Both the position numbers and the translations under genes were made by a program. From positions 1 to 64,000 of the forward strand of contig NZ_SPHO01000004.1 of the NCBI RefSeq assembly GCF_005845215.1: a stretch of 64,000 nt of DNA, read 5' to 3'. The DNA comes from Clostridium sp. 1001271st1 H5. GTDB taxonomy: Bacteria > Bacillota > Clostridia > Lachnospirales > Lachnospiraceae. The notes below the pieces were generated by a model. That model was given only the letters and a program-made list of their open reading frames with translations, did no database searches and was not told the origin of the DNA. This document shows positions 43,474-51,833 of the stretch, in pieces; position 1 is the first letter of the stretch; each line of letters begins with the position of its first letter.

Positions 43474-43509
43474 ACAGGCAGGGCGGACAGACATCATAAA
43501 ATTGGTTCG

Positions 43510-43566
43510 TTTCCTAGCTGTTAGGAAACGGATTTACCGCCGAATCCCCTCTTGACAGTCTATAGT
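43510..43566 (+). promoter_or_regulatory. Operator and -10 box upstream of mupG
   Basis: CGTTTCCTA-GCTGT-TAGGAAACG (43508-43530) is a perfect 9-bp inverted repeat with 5-bp centre. The -10 box TATAGT starts at 43561, 33 nt after the core's last base, and is followed by TAAGG. There is no properly spaced -35, as expected for an activator-dependent promoter. The same element and geometry recur at 46725-46782. Confidence 0.75.
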
Positions 43567-43576
43567 TAAGGTCAAA

Positions 43577-43593
43577 GAACTGCTTTGCAGTTC
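43577..43593 (+). promoter_or_regulatory. Leader hairpin of mupG
   Basis: GAACTGC-TTT-GCAGTTC, a perfect 7-bp stem located right after the predicted transcription start and before the RBS GAGGGG. Confidence 0.5.
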
Positions 43594-43618
43594 AAATCAG
43601 GAAAGAGGGGTTATTATT

Positions 43619-44713
43619 ATGGCAAGATTAGGTATTTCTATTTATCCGGAGTATTCAACAGAAGAACAGGACATAGGGTATATCAGAAAGGCAGGTAAAC
43701 TGGGTTATAAAAGGATTTTTACCTGCCTTTTAAGCGTTGGGGAAAAAAGCAGGGAGGAAATCATCGGACAGTTCCGCCGCCTGGCTGACGAGGCCCATGA
43801 CTGCGGCATGGAAATCATTCCGGATGTAAGCCCTGCTGTATTTTCAAGGCTGGGTATCTCCTATGAGGATTTGTCCGTGTTCCAGGAAATGCATGTGGAC
43901 GGCATCCGGCTGGACGAGGGATTTGACGGCATGAAGGAAAGCCTTATGACCTTTAATCCCCAGGGCCTGAAGGTAGAGCTGAACGCCAGCACCAAACTGG
44001 TGTATGTGGAAAATATCATGGACCACCATCCTGACCGCGAAAAGCTGATTACCTGCCATAACTTTTATCCGCAGGCCTATACCGGGCTGAGCCTGAAGCA
44101 CTTTAACAGGTGCAATGAAAAGATGAAATCACTGGGCCTTACAGTGGCCGCGTTCGTATCCAGCAATGCCCCGGGTGCTTACGGTCCATGGCCTTTAAAT
44201 GAAGGGCTTTGTACCCTGGAAATGCACCGCGGCCTGCCCCTGGATTTCCAGGTGCGCCATATGTTTGCAACGGGAATGGTGGATGATGTGCTGATAGCCA
44301 ACGCCTATGCAGCGGACGAGGAACTGAAGGTCTGTGCGGCCGTCAATCCCAGCATCCTTACCTTTGGCATTGAACTGGAAAAGGAGCTGACAGAGACAGA
44401 ACAGCAGATTCTGGACTATGAGCCCAGACATGTGGTGAGAGGCGATATGAGTGAATACATGATTCGCTCCACCTGGCCCAGGGTAACGTTTGCAGACCGG
44501 ACCATTCCGGCCGCCAATACCAGGGACCTGAAAAAGGGCGATGTGGTCATACTCAACGACGGCTACCTGAAATATAAGGGAGAGCTCCACATTGTCACAA
44601 AAGAAATGCCCAATGACGGCCGCAAAAATGTCATCGGCCATCTGCCGGAGTATGAACACGTGCTCCTGGACTATGTTGAGCCCTGGAAGGTATTTGCATT
44701 CCGCATTGTATAA
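43619..44713 (+). CDS. mupG: 6-phospho-N-acetylmuramidase MupG (DUF871)
   Basis: A 364-aa DUF871 protein. MARLGISIYPEYS is the family start; the N-terminal TIM barrel (to about 240) holds GFDGMK, LNAST and CHNFYPQAYTGLS, and the C-terminal domain is cyclophilin-like. Characterised MupG hydrolyses MurNAc-6-phosphate-GlcNAc taken up by a PTS during wall recycling. Here it is followed by a PRD activator and a PTS, consistent with hydrolysis of a phosphorylated amino-sugar disaccharide inside the cell. Whether the substrate is exactly MurNAc-6P-GlcNAc is inference. ATG 43619 has AAGAGGGG upstream. Confidence 0.88.
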   Translation: MARLGISIYPEYSTEEQDIGYIRKAGKLGYKRIFTCLLSVGEKSREEIIGQFRRLADEAHDCGMEIIPDVSPAVFSRLGISYEDLSVFQEMHVDGIRLDEGFDGMKESLMTFNPQGLKVELNASTKLVYVENIMDHHPDREKLITCHNFYPQAYTGLSLKHFNRCNEKMKSLGLTVAAFVSSNAPGAYGPWPLNEGLCTLEMHRGLPLDFQVRHMFATGMVDDVLIANAYAADEELKVCAAVNPSILTFGIELEKELTETEQQILDYEPRHVVRGDMSEYMIRSTWPRVTFADRTIPAANTRDLKKGDVVILNDGYLKYKGELHIVTKEMPNDGRKNVIGHLPEYEHVLLDYVEPWKVFAFRIV

Positions 44714-44804
44714 GGTTGAACCGCACAGGCTGTATCGCATACAGGGTCTGTACCCTGAAAAGCTGCCATGACAGAAACGGCAGAAGAGAGAAGGAGTTTT
44801 AACC

Positions 44805-46724
44805 ATGCAGAATAAAAGACAGGAGCAGCTGCTTGCCATATTATCAGAGCGGGGGGACTGGATGACCAGCCGGCAGCTGGCCGGCCTTCTGCAGGTGTCG
44901 GACCGGACCATCCGTTCCGATGTGGAGGCCATTAATAAGCACACGGACCCGCCGCCCATCGAGTCCAATGTGCGTCAGGGATACAGGCTGTGCGAGGACG
45001 CACGGCCTGCCCTGGCGTCCGGGGCTGATGCAAGGGAGGCGGACATTCCCCAGACCCCCGGCGCCCGCTGTGCATACATGATACAAAAGCTGCTTTTTGA
45101 GGTAAAGGAGCTGAACCTGACCATGCTCCAGAGCCAGATTTATGTCAGCGGCTATTCCATTGACAATGATTTAAAGCGCATACGCAAGATGCTGGAGCCC
45201 TACAGCGGCCTGAAGCTGGTGCGGAACAAGGAATGTATCTCCTTAAAGGGGGATGAGGCCAGCAAACGCCGTTTCTACCGGGATTTACTGGTTGCTGAGG
45301 TGCAGGAAAACTTCCTGAACCTGAACACCCTGGCCCATCTCTACCGGAGCTTTAACCTGATTGAGGTCAAGGACATCTTTGTGGATGTGCTGGAGGAATA
45401 TGACTATTCCATTCATGAGTCCATGTTTCCCATGCTGATTCTCCACGCCGGGACCAGCATAGAGCGGATGAACTGCGCCAATTATATCAATATGGAGGAG
45501 GGGATGCAGGGGCTGGAGGAAACCATCGAGTACCAGATATCCCAGACCTTCTTCGACCGCATCTCCAGGCGGCTGCACGTAACGGTCCACGACGGCGAGG
45601 TGGGCATGTTTGCCCTGGTCATCATGGGCAGAAGGGCTTCCAACTACACCAGCGATTTCGTGAATTTTAATGGAAAGTGGCTGAATACCAAGAAGCTGGT
45701 GGCCGAGGCCCTGGAACAGGTCTATGCCCTGTTCGGCCTGGATTTCAGGCAGGACGCAGACCTGATGGCAGGGCTTAAGATGCATGTTCACGGGCTCATT
45801 GAGCGGGTCAAAAACCAGGTCCGTATGGAGGATGTGTTTGTGGAGGAAATCAAACGCAAATATCCCCTTGTATTTGAGATGGGCATTTATGTGCTGGAAT
45901 TTCTGGGGCAGAAGCTGGAACGGCCCATATCGGATGTGGAGAGCTGTTACATAGCCCTTCACCTGGGCGCTGCCAGTGAACGCATGAATTCCGTGCGGAA
46001 ATACAGGGCCGTGATGATACTGCCCCATAACCAGTCCTTCTCCGACATGTGTGTGAAGAAAATTTCCGATATGTTCCGGGAGAGGATGGAGGTGGTAAAG
46101 GTATTCGGCTATTTTGAGGAGGACGAGGTGTCTGCCCTGGACCCGGACCTGCTCCTCAGCACCTTTCCCCTGGAACACGGACTGGATGTGGAGACAGTCT
46201 CCATCAATCTGTTCGTGGACTCGGAAACAGAGTCGAAAATCCTCCAGGCCATCAACCGGCTGGACAAGAAAGGCTTCCGGCTGGAATTCACCTCCCATAT
46301 CGGAAACCTGATACGGAAGGAGCATTATCACACCCAGGTGGACATGGACCAGCCCGGGGATATCATCCGGATGCTGTGCGCCGGCCTGGAAAAGGAGGGC
46401 ATCGTGGAGCCGGAATTCACGGAGGTTGTCTTAAAGAGGGAGCAGATGTCGCCCACCTCCTTTGTAAACACCTTTGCCATTCCCCATGCCTTTGGCGCCT
46501 TTGCCAGGAACTCCACCATTGCCGTTGCACAGCTTAAGAATCCGGTAAAATGGGGCGCCTTCGAGGTGCGTCTGGTCATGCTTTTTGCCATCAACGAGGG
46601 GGATGCCAGGATGATAAAAATCTTCTTTGACTGGGTGTCCAATGTGGTGAACCAGCCGGAGGAGCTGGCAAAATTAGTGGCTCCATGCAGCTATGAGGAA
46701 TTTATTGACAGAATAATGGGTTGA
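44805..46724 (+). CDS. PRD-containing PTS-controlled transcriptional activator (LicR/ManR type)
   Basis: A 639-aa regulator: N-terminal HTH_11 (QEQLLAILSERGDWMTSRQL, residues 5-60), a second helix-turn-helix region to about 165, PRD1 (His in MLILHAGTSIER), PRD2 (His in YIALHLGAASER), an EIIB-like region (about 400-490) and a C-terminal EIIA-like domain with IPHAFG. DNA-binding rather than RNA antitermination is indicated by the HTH. The EIIB-like P-loop lacks the usual Cys (MILPHNQSFSD). HPr and EII phosphorylation of the PRDs should control it. Its likely sites are the two TTTCCTA-N5-TAGGAAA operators. It lies 91 nt after mupG. Confidence 0.9.
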   Translation: MQNKRQEQLLAILSERGDWMTSRQLAGLLQVSDRTIRSDVEAINKHTDPPPIESNVRQGYRLCEDARPALASGADAREADIPQTPGARCAYMIQKLLFEVKELNLTMLQSQIYVSGYSIDNDLKRIRKMLEPYSGLKLVRNKECISLKGDEASKRRFYRDLLVAEVQENFLNLNTLAHLYRSFNLIEVKDIFVDVLEEYDYSIHESMFPMLILHAGTSIERMNCANYINMEEGMQGLEETIEYQISQTFFDRISRRLHVTVHDGEVGMFALVIMGRRASNYTSDFVNFNGKWLNTKKLVAEALEQVYALFGLDFRQDADLMAGLKMHVHGLIERVKNQVRMEDVFVEEIKRKYPLVFEMGIYVLEFLGQKLERPISDVESCYIALHLGAASERMNSVRKYRAVMILPHNQSFSDMCVKKISDMFRERMEVVKVFGYFEEDEVSALDPDLLLSTFPLEHGLDVETVSINLFVDSETESKILQAINRLDKKGFRLEFTSHIGNLIRKEHYHTQVDMDQPGDIIRMLCAGLEKEGIVEPEFTEVVLKREQMSPTSFVNTFAIPHAFGAFARNSTIAVAQLKNPVKWGAFEVRLVMLFAINEGDARMIKIFFDWVSNVVNQPEELAKLVAPCSYEEFIDRIMG

Positions 46725-46782
46725 ATTTCCTAACAGCTAGGAAATGCCTTTAAGGAAAAAAAGTGAATAACTGCCTTATAAT
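46725..46782 (+). promoter_or_regulatory. Operator and -10 box upstream of the PTS operon
   Basis: ATTTCCTA-ACAGC-TAGGAAAT (46725-46745) is a perfect 8-bp inverted repeat, the reverse-orientation copy of the mupG site. TATAAT starts at 46777, 33 nt after the core, again followed by TAAGG and with no proper -35. It begins one base after the activator's stop codon. Confidence 0.78.
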
Positions 46783-46800
46783 TAAGGCAACTTAATAAGA

Positions 46801-46840
46801 AATGCAGCAAACAGAATGGTTTTGTTGCATTTTCTCTTTT
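46801..46840 (+). promoter_or_regulatory. Attenuator-like hairpin in the PTS leader
   Basis: AATGCAGCAAA (46801-46811) pairs with TTTGTTGCATT (46821-46831), one wobble, 8 to 9-nt loop, followed by a U-rich TTCTCTTTT. It lies about 12 nt after the predicted transcription start, so it could prematurely terminate transcription. Confidence 0.5.
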
Positions 46841-46865
46841 GAAAAATAGTAAGGAGGCAGCAAAA

Positions 46866-47204
46866 ATGGTAGAGGGATTAGAAATGATTTGCTTCAAGAT
46901 TATCTCCAATGTGGGAGGTGCCCGTTCCAGTTACATCGAAGCAATCCAGAAAGCAAAGCAGGGAGACTTTGAAGGGGCAGGGGAATGTATTAAGACAGGC
47001 CAGGAAATGTTCTTGGCGGGGCATGAGGCTCATTTTGAACTGATTCAGAAGGAGGCCCAGGGAGAGCAGGTCGGAGGTTCACTGATTCTGGTCCATGCAG
47101 AGGACCAGCTCATGAGCGCGGAAGCCTTCAAAATCATTGCGGAAGAGATGATAGCCAGCTATGAACGGATTGCAGTACTGGAGAAAAAGCTGGAAAACCG
47201 GTAA
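46866..47204 (+). CDS. PTS lactose/cellobiose-class EIIA
   Basis: A 112-aa three-helix EIIA of the Lac family. The phosphorylated His is His77 in LVHAEDQLMSAEAF, and SSYIEAIQKAKQGDFEGA is the family's substrate-side helix. ATG 46866 follows AAGGAGG by 8 nt; an in-frame ATG 27 nt upstream has no RBS. It is first gene of the PTS transcript. Confidence 0.93.
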   Translation: MVEGLEMICFKIISNVGGARSSYIEAIQKAKQGDFEGAGECIKTGQEMFLAGHEAHFELIQKEAQGEQVGGSLILVHAEDQLMSAEAFKIIAEEMIASYERIAVLEKKLENR

Positions 47205-47285
47205 GGGCAGATGCCGTAATTTATCTGTCCGTATAAAAGAAGAACAATAAAAGGAAACTATATAGATATCAAGGAGGATTTAATC

Positions 47286-47606
47286 ATGAAACGAGTATAT
47301 TTATTTTGCAGCGCAGGAATGTCCACCAGTATGCTGGCAAGCAAAATGCAGGGCGTAGCCAATTCCCATGACCTTCCCATCGAAGTGGAGGCGTTCCCGG
47401 ACGGGAAGATTGGCCAGATTATTGACGAGAAGCATCCGGACGTAATTCTCTTAGGGCCCCAGGTTAAATACCGCTATGGTGAAATCGTGGAAAAGTACGG
47501 CGACAAGGGCATCCCGATTCAGGTGATTGACCAGACGGATTACGGCATGATGAACGGTGAGAAAGTGCTGAAATCAGCCATCAAGCTTATGAAATCAGCA
47601 AAATAA
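47286..47606 (+). CDS. PTS lactose/cellobiose-class EIIB
   Basis: A 106-aa EIIB with the phosphocysteine loop LFCSAGMSTSML (Cys8). AVYLFC-type start and VILLGPQVKYR are standard for the chitobiose/cellobiose subfamily. AAGGAGG precedes ATG 47286. It is co-transcribed with EIIA and EIIC. Confidence 0.95.
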   Translation: MKRVYLFCSAGMSTSMLASKMQGVANSHDLPIEVEAFPDGKIGQIIDEKHPDVILLGPQVKYRYGEIVEKYGDKGIPIQVIDQTDYGMMNGEKVLKSAIKLMKSAK

Positions 47607-47674
47607 CGGTCCGGCGCAATATCCGTGACCGGCTGCGTTAAAACAATCATAGTTGAAATGGGGGAACATGAATC

Positions 47675-49009
47675 ATGTTAAGAAAGTTAGAGTCCGTACT
47701 CATGCCTCTGGCAGAGAAAATCGGAAAAAATAAATATCTGATTGCCATCCGTGACGGCTTCCTGCTGTCCATGCCGCTTTTAATCGTAGGGTCCTTCTTC
47801 CTGCTGATTGCCAACTTCCCGATACCGGGATGGACCGATTTCTGGGCCCGGTTTTTCGGAGATAACTGGGCTTCCTATTTTTCCAAGCCCACGGACGCCA
47901 CCTTCTCCATCATGGCAGTTCTGGCCGTCATAGGCATCGGTTATTCCTTTGCGGAGCAGATGAATGTAGATAAGCTTTTCGGAGCAGCCATTGCCCTGGT
48001 GAGCTGGTTTCTCATTATGCCCTATGAGATTCTTGTGGACGGCGGTTCCACGGTCACCGGAATCCCCTTAAACTGGGTGGGTTCCAAGGGCATCTTCGTG
48101 GGAATCATCGTGGCCTTCCTGTCAGTCCATATCTATGCGTGGGTTAATAAAAAAGGCTGGGTCATCAAGATGCCTGACGGTGTTCCTCCTACGGTATCAA
48201 AGTCATTTTCAGCCCTGATTCCCGCCGGCGTGTCCATACTGGTGTTCTTTATCCTGAACATTGTATTTGCAATGACACCTTATAAGAACGCCTTCAACTT
48301 TATCTTTACCATTTTGCAGACACCCCTTTTAAAGCTGGGCAATACGCTTCCGGCCATGGTTATCGCTTATATTTTCCTTCACTTCTTCTGGTTCTTTGGA
48401 GTGAACGGCGGTTCTGTGGTAGGCGCTGTGTTCAATCCCATCCTTCAGACATTGTCTGCCGACAACCTGGCTGCCTTCCAGGCAGGCCAGCCTCTGCCGA
48501 ACATCATTTCCCAGCAGTTCCAGGATTTGTTCGCAACCTTCGGGGGATGCGGTTCCACGCTGTCGCTGCTCATTGCAATGCTTTTATTCTGCCATTCCAA
48601 GCGTATCAAGGAATTGGGCAAACTGGCATTTATCCCCGGCGTGTTCGGCATCAATGAGCCCATTGTGTTCGGCCTTCCCATTGTGCTGAACCCAATGATT
48701 CTCATACCTTTTATGCTGGTGCCGACCATCAACATCGTGATTTCTTATTTCTGCATGAGCATTGGCCTGGTTCCCCTTTGCACGGGCGTCGCCATTCCAT
48801 GGACCATGCCTGTGGTATTATCCGGATTCCTGGCCACGGGCTGGCAGGGAGCTGTGCTCCAGCTGCTGCTGCTCATAATGGGCGTATTTATCTACATGCC
48901 GTTCATTAAGATGATGGATAGGCAGTACCTGGAAGACGAAGCCAAGGCATCTGAAAAATCCGATGACGATGACATTGATTTTGATGACCTTTCCTTTGAT
49001 GACCTGTAG
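47675..49009 (+). CDS. PTS lactose/cellobiose/chitobiose-class EIIC
   Basis: A 444-aa permease with about ten membrane helices. The N-terminus KLESVLMPLAEKIGKNKYLI and the substrate-site segment FIPGVFGINEPIVFGLPIVLNP (conserved NEP) are typical. The tail is acidic (DDDDIDFDDLSFDDL). It imports and, with EIIAB, phosphorylates a disaccharide or amino sugar; specificity cannot be read from sequence. MupG nearby suggests a MurNAc- or GlcNAc-containing substrate. Confidence 0.94.
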   Translation: MLRKLESVLMPLAEKIGKNKYLIAIRDGFLLSMPLLIVGSFFLLIANFPIPGWTDFWARFFGDNWASYFSKPTDATFSIMAVLAVIGIGYSFAEQMNVDKLFGAAIALVSWFLIMPYEILVDGGSTVTGIPLNWVGSKGIFVGIIVAFLSVHIYAWVNKKGWVIKMPDGVPPTVSKSFSALIPAGVSILVFFILNIVFAMTPYKNAFNFIFTILQTPLLKLGNTLPAMVIAYIFLHFFWFFGVNGGSVVGAVFNPILQTLSADNLAAFQAGQPLPNIISQQFQDLFATFGGCGSTLSLLIAMLLFCHSKRIKELGKLAFIPGVFGINEPIVFGLPIVLNPMILIPFMLVPTINIVISYFCMSIGLVPLCTGVAIPWTMPVVLSGFLATGWQGAVLQLLLLIMGVFIYMPFIKMMDRQYLEDEAKASEKSDDDDIDFDDLSFDDL

Positions 49010-49082
49010 GATGGCTGCCCTGAACGGCCCGGCCATTCTCTGATAATCCCTGTGGGGATACAACAAATATGAGGTGAAGATA

Positions 49083-49607
49083 ATGAAGATTATTATGATA
49101 TACGACCAGATACAGTCTGGTCTTGGAACAAAAGATGATACCATGGTCCCGCTTACAGGAAAAAAAGAACCTATTGGTCCCGCAGTCATGATGGAGCCCT
49201 TCTTAAAACAGGTGGACGGCCATGTGACAGCCTGCCTGTGCTGCGGCAACGGAACCTTTCTGGCTGACCCGGAGGAGGTCAGCCGCAAGCTCTGCGCCAT
49301 GGTAAACAAGCTGCAGCCGGATGTGGTCATGTGCGGTCCTGCCTTTAACTACGCTGACTATGCCTGTATGTGCGCCAAGGTTGCTTGTGATATCAACGCC
49401 ACCACAAAGGCAAAGGCGTTTGCAGCCATGTCTGCTGAGAACCAGGACACCATTGCTGCCTACAAGGATAAGGTGGCTATTGTGGAAACCCCGAAAAAGG
49501 GCGGCATGGGGCTGAACGATGCGCTCAAGAACATGTGCACGCTGGCAAAGGCACTGGCTGACGGCAGCAGTACTGAGGAACTGGAAAATAAATTCTGTTT
49601 CAGATAG
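49083..49607 (+). CDS. Short GrdB-like protein (glycine reductase family B component, N-terminal part)
   Basis: A 174-aa protein that aligns with the N-terminal region of GrdB-type reductase subunits: KIIMIYDQIQSGLGTKDD, CLCCGNGTFLADPEE, DVVMCGPAFNYADYACMCA and VETPKKGGMGLNDALKNM. Full-length GrdB is over 400 aa and has selenocysteine in its C-terminal half; that part is absent here and no in-frame TGA precedes the stop. ATG 49083 has GAGGTGA upstream. It is tucked between the PTS and the asparaginase-like gene. Activity is unknown; it may be a cysteine-based redox or carbohydrate-binding module. Confidence 0.75.
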   Translation: MKIIMIYDQIQSGLGTKDDTMVPLTGKKEPIGPAVMMEPFLKQVDGHVTACLCCGNGTFLADPEEVSRKLCAMVNKLQPDVVMCGPAFNYADYACMCAKVACDINATTKAKAFAAMSAENQDTIAAYKDKVAIVETPKKGGMGLNDALKNMCTLAKALADGSSTEELENKFCFR

Positions 49608-49622
49608 AGGAGGATATGTAGG

Positions 49623-50603
49623 ATGTGGGGTATGATTGCAACCTGGCGCATGGCAGTGGAGGGAATCACCAAGGGAGCCGAAATGCTGAAGGACGGCGGG
49701 GACGCAGGGGACGCCATTGAGTCTGCCATCCGGGAGGTGGAGGATTTTCCTTACTATAAATCCGTTGGCTACGGAGGGCTTCCCAACGAGGAGATGGAAG
49801 TGGAGATGGATGCCGCCTTTATGGACGGCAATACCCTGGACATAGGCGCTGTGGCGGCCATCAAAGACTTTGCCAATCCTGTTTCCATTGCCAGACGCTT
49901 AAGCCATGAAAAGGTCAACAGCCTGCTGGTGGCGGAGGGAGCTGAAAAATTTGCCCATAAGGAGGGCTTTGAGCGCAAGAACATGCTGACGGACCGCGCC
50001 AGGGCCCACTACAGAAAGCGTTTAAAGGAGATGTCTGCCCAGGCAGCCCTCCAGGCTGCCTCCCAGAAGCTTAAGCCTTACTCGGGCCACGATACCGTTG
50101 GTATGGCCTGCCTGGACATGACCGGCAAGATGACGGCCGCCACCTCCACCAGCGGACTTTTCATGAAGAAAAAGGGCAGGGTAGGAGACTCTCCCATATC
50201 CGGCTCCGGATTCTATGCTGACAGCAAAAAGGGCGCGGCCAGCGCCACCGGACTGGGCGAGGACCTGATGAAGGGCTGTATCTCCTATGAAATCGTCCGC
50301 CTTATGGGCGAGGGCATGCATCCCCAGGAAGCCTGCGAGACAGCCGTCAACCGCCTGGACGCAGAGCTTAGGGAGCGCAGGGGCGAGGCAGGGGATTTAT
50401 CCCTGATAGCCATGAATCCAAAGGGCCAATGGGGCGTGGCAACCAACATAGACGGCTTCTCCTTTGCCGTGGTCACAGAGGACCTGGCGCCCACCGTGTA
50501 TCTGGTGAGCCGTGGGGAGGATGGACGCTGCACCTATGAAAAGGCATCGGATGAATGGATGGAAAACTATATGAAGACGCGTATGGCGCCCATAGAGGAA
50601 TAG
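49623..50603 (+). CDS. N4-(beta-N-acetylglucosaminyl)-L-asparaginase-family Ntn hydrolase
   Basis: A 326-aa T2-family precursor. The autoprocessing nucleophile is Thr158 in GHDTVGMACLD; TSTSGLFMKKKGRVGDSPI and GSGFYAD are the glycosylasparaginase signatures, and the alpha/beta boundary fits normal family length. Characterised relatives release Asp and 1-amino-GlcNAc from GlcNAc-Asn; others act as isoaspartyl peptidases. No signal peptide, so the substrate is cytoplasmic. It starts 15 nt after the GrdB-like gene. The PTS next door could deliver a glycosylated amino acid. Confidence 0.9.
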   Translation: MWGMIATWRMAVEGITKGAEMLKDGGDAGDAIESAIREVEDFPYYKSVGYGGLPNEEMEVEMDAAFMDGNTLDIGAVAAIKDFANPVSIARRLSHEKVNSLLVAEGAEKFAHKEGFERKNMLTDRARAHYRKRLKEMSAQAALQAASQKLKPYSGHDTVGMACLDMTGKMTAATSTSGLFMKKKGRVGDSPISGSGFYADSKKGAASATGLGEDLMKGCISYEIVRLMGEGMHPQEACETAVNRLDAELRERRGEAGDLSLIAMNPKGQWGVATNIDGFSFAVVTEDLAPTVYLVSRGEDGRCTYEKASDEWMENYMKTRMAPIEE

Positions 50604-50607
50604 AAAT

Positions 50608-51783
50608 ATGGATGAACTAAATCAGATTGACAGGAAGCTTCTGGACTATATTGATGGAAACCGGAACCAGTTAATTGAACATGTACGCCAAATGGTGCGC
50701 ATTGACAGTGTGGAAAGGGAGGCCCAGGACGGGGCTCCCTTTGGTCCGGGCGTAAAGAAAGCCCTGGATCTGGCCCTCTCCATCAGCAGGGAGATGGGGT
50801 TTGAAACCATAAATCTGGACGGATACATCGGATATGCCTCCTATGGCAGGGGAGAAGACTATGTCTGCGCCATGGGGCATGTGGATGTGGTGCCGGCAGG
50901 AGAGGGCTGGAAGGAACCTCCTTTCAGCGGCCATATGGAAAACGGAATCATTTACAGCAGGGGAGTATTGGACAATAAAGGGCCTGTTATGGCCTGCCTG
51001 TACGGGCTGGCTGCCGTCAAGGCGCTGGGACTTCCTCTCATGCATCCGGTGCGTATCATTTTCGGATGCGACGAGGAAACGGGATTTAAGGACCTTTCCT
51101 ACTATCTGACAAAAGAAAAACCTCCTGTTTACGGATTTACGCCGGACTGTAAATATCCTGTGGTTTACAGCGAACGGGGAAGGGCTGTGGTCCGCATCCT
51201 TGGCACCAAGGAACGCCTGGGGACATTTTTCGACTTTGTAAACAATTATTTTATCGGTGCCGGAAATACGGGCGACCGATTGGGTATTGACTACTACCAT
51301 GAAGAATATGGTATGATGGAGATGCGCGGTTACAAGCTGGGATTACGGCCCGGCGGAGACGTTTGCTGCGAAGATGCTGACTGCGGGGACAAAGACGGCC
51401 GGGTGTCATTTGACGCCACCTTAAGCTATCCGGGAGGCACCACCATTCAGGAAATCATGAAAACCATAACGGAAAAGGCGGAGAACAGCGGCCTGAAGGC
51501 AGAGCTGGTACAAAACTATGACCCTGTGGTATTTGCCAGGGATACGCCTATGGTAAAAGCCATGCAGGACAGCTATGAGCGGGTCACGGGGATGGACGGC
51601 ACTCCGGTGACCACCACCGGCGGCACCTATGCCAAGGCCATGCCCGGTATCGTCCCCTTCGGCCCCAGTTTTCCGGGACAAAAGGGAATCAGCCACAATC
51701 CCAATGAATGGATGACCGTGGATGACCTGGTAACCAACGCAAAAATATATGCACTGGCCCTGTACCGTCTGGCGCAGCTGTAG
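50608..51783 (+). CDS. M20 family dipeptidase (PepV/Sapep-like)
   Basis: A 391-aa zinc or manganese peptidase. Metal ligands are visible: His-x-Asp in GHVDVVPAG, Asp in LDNKGPVMA, Glu pair in CDEETGF, Asp in TPDCKYPV and the C-terminal His in ISHNPNEW. It is about 70 aa shorter than PepV, mainly in the lid domain. It would hydrolyse dipeptides in the cytoplasm. It starts 4 nt after the asparaginase-like gene, indicating one operon. Confidence 0.88.
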   Translation: MDELNQIDRKLLDYIDGNRNQLIEHVRQMVRIDSVEREAQDGAPFGPGVKKALDLALSISREMGFETINLDGYIGYASYGRGEDYVCAMGHVDVVPAGEGWKEPPFSGHMENGIIYSRGVLDNKGPVMACLYGLAAVKALGLPLMHPVRIIFGCDEETGFKDLSYYLTKEKPPVYGFTPDCKYPVVYSERGRAVVRILGTKERLGTFFDFVNNYFIGAGNTGDRLGIDYYHEEYGMMEMRGYKLGLRPGGDVCCEDADCGDKDGRVSFDATLSYPGGTTIQEIMKTITEKAENSGLKAELVQNYDPVVFARDTPMVKAMQDSYERVTGMDGTPVTTTGGTYAKAMPGIVPFGPSFPGQKGISHNPNEWMTVDDLVTNAKIYALALYRLAQL

Positions 51784-51833
51784 GTCTTTGGCAGGTAACG
51801 TAAGGACGGACAGGAAGAAGGAGAGGTTTTAAT

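Noticed and set aside
43552-43566. TTGACA at 43552 as the -35 box of mupG
   Set aside because: It lies only 3 nt before TATAGT; with 17-bp spacing no -10-like hexamer is found, so the match is probably accidental.
45285-46331. 348-codon open frame on the minus strand opposite the PRD regulator
   Set aside because: It is a shadow of a strongly supported gene, has no RBS and gives no recognisable protein.
49083-49607. Selenoprotein with in-frame TGA
   Set aside because: The frame has no internal TGA and the selenocysteine-bearing half of GrdB is missing; I saw no SECIS-like element.
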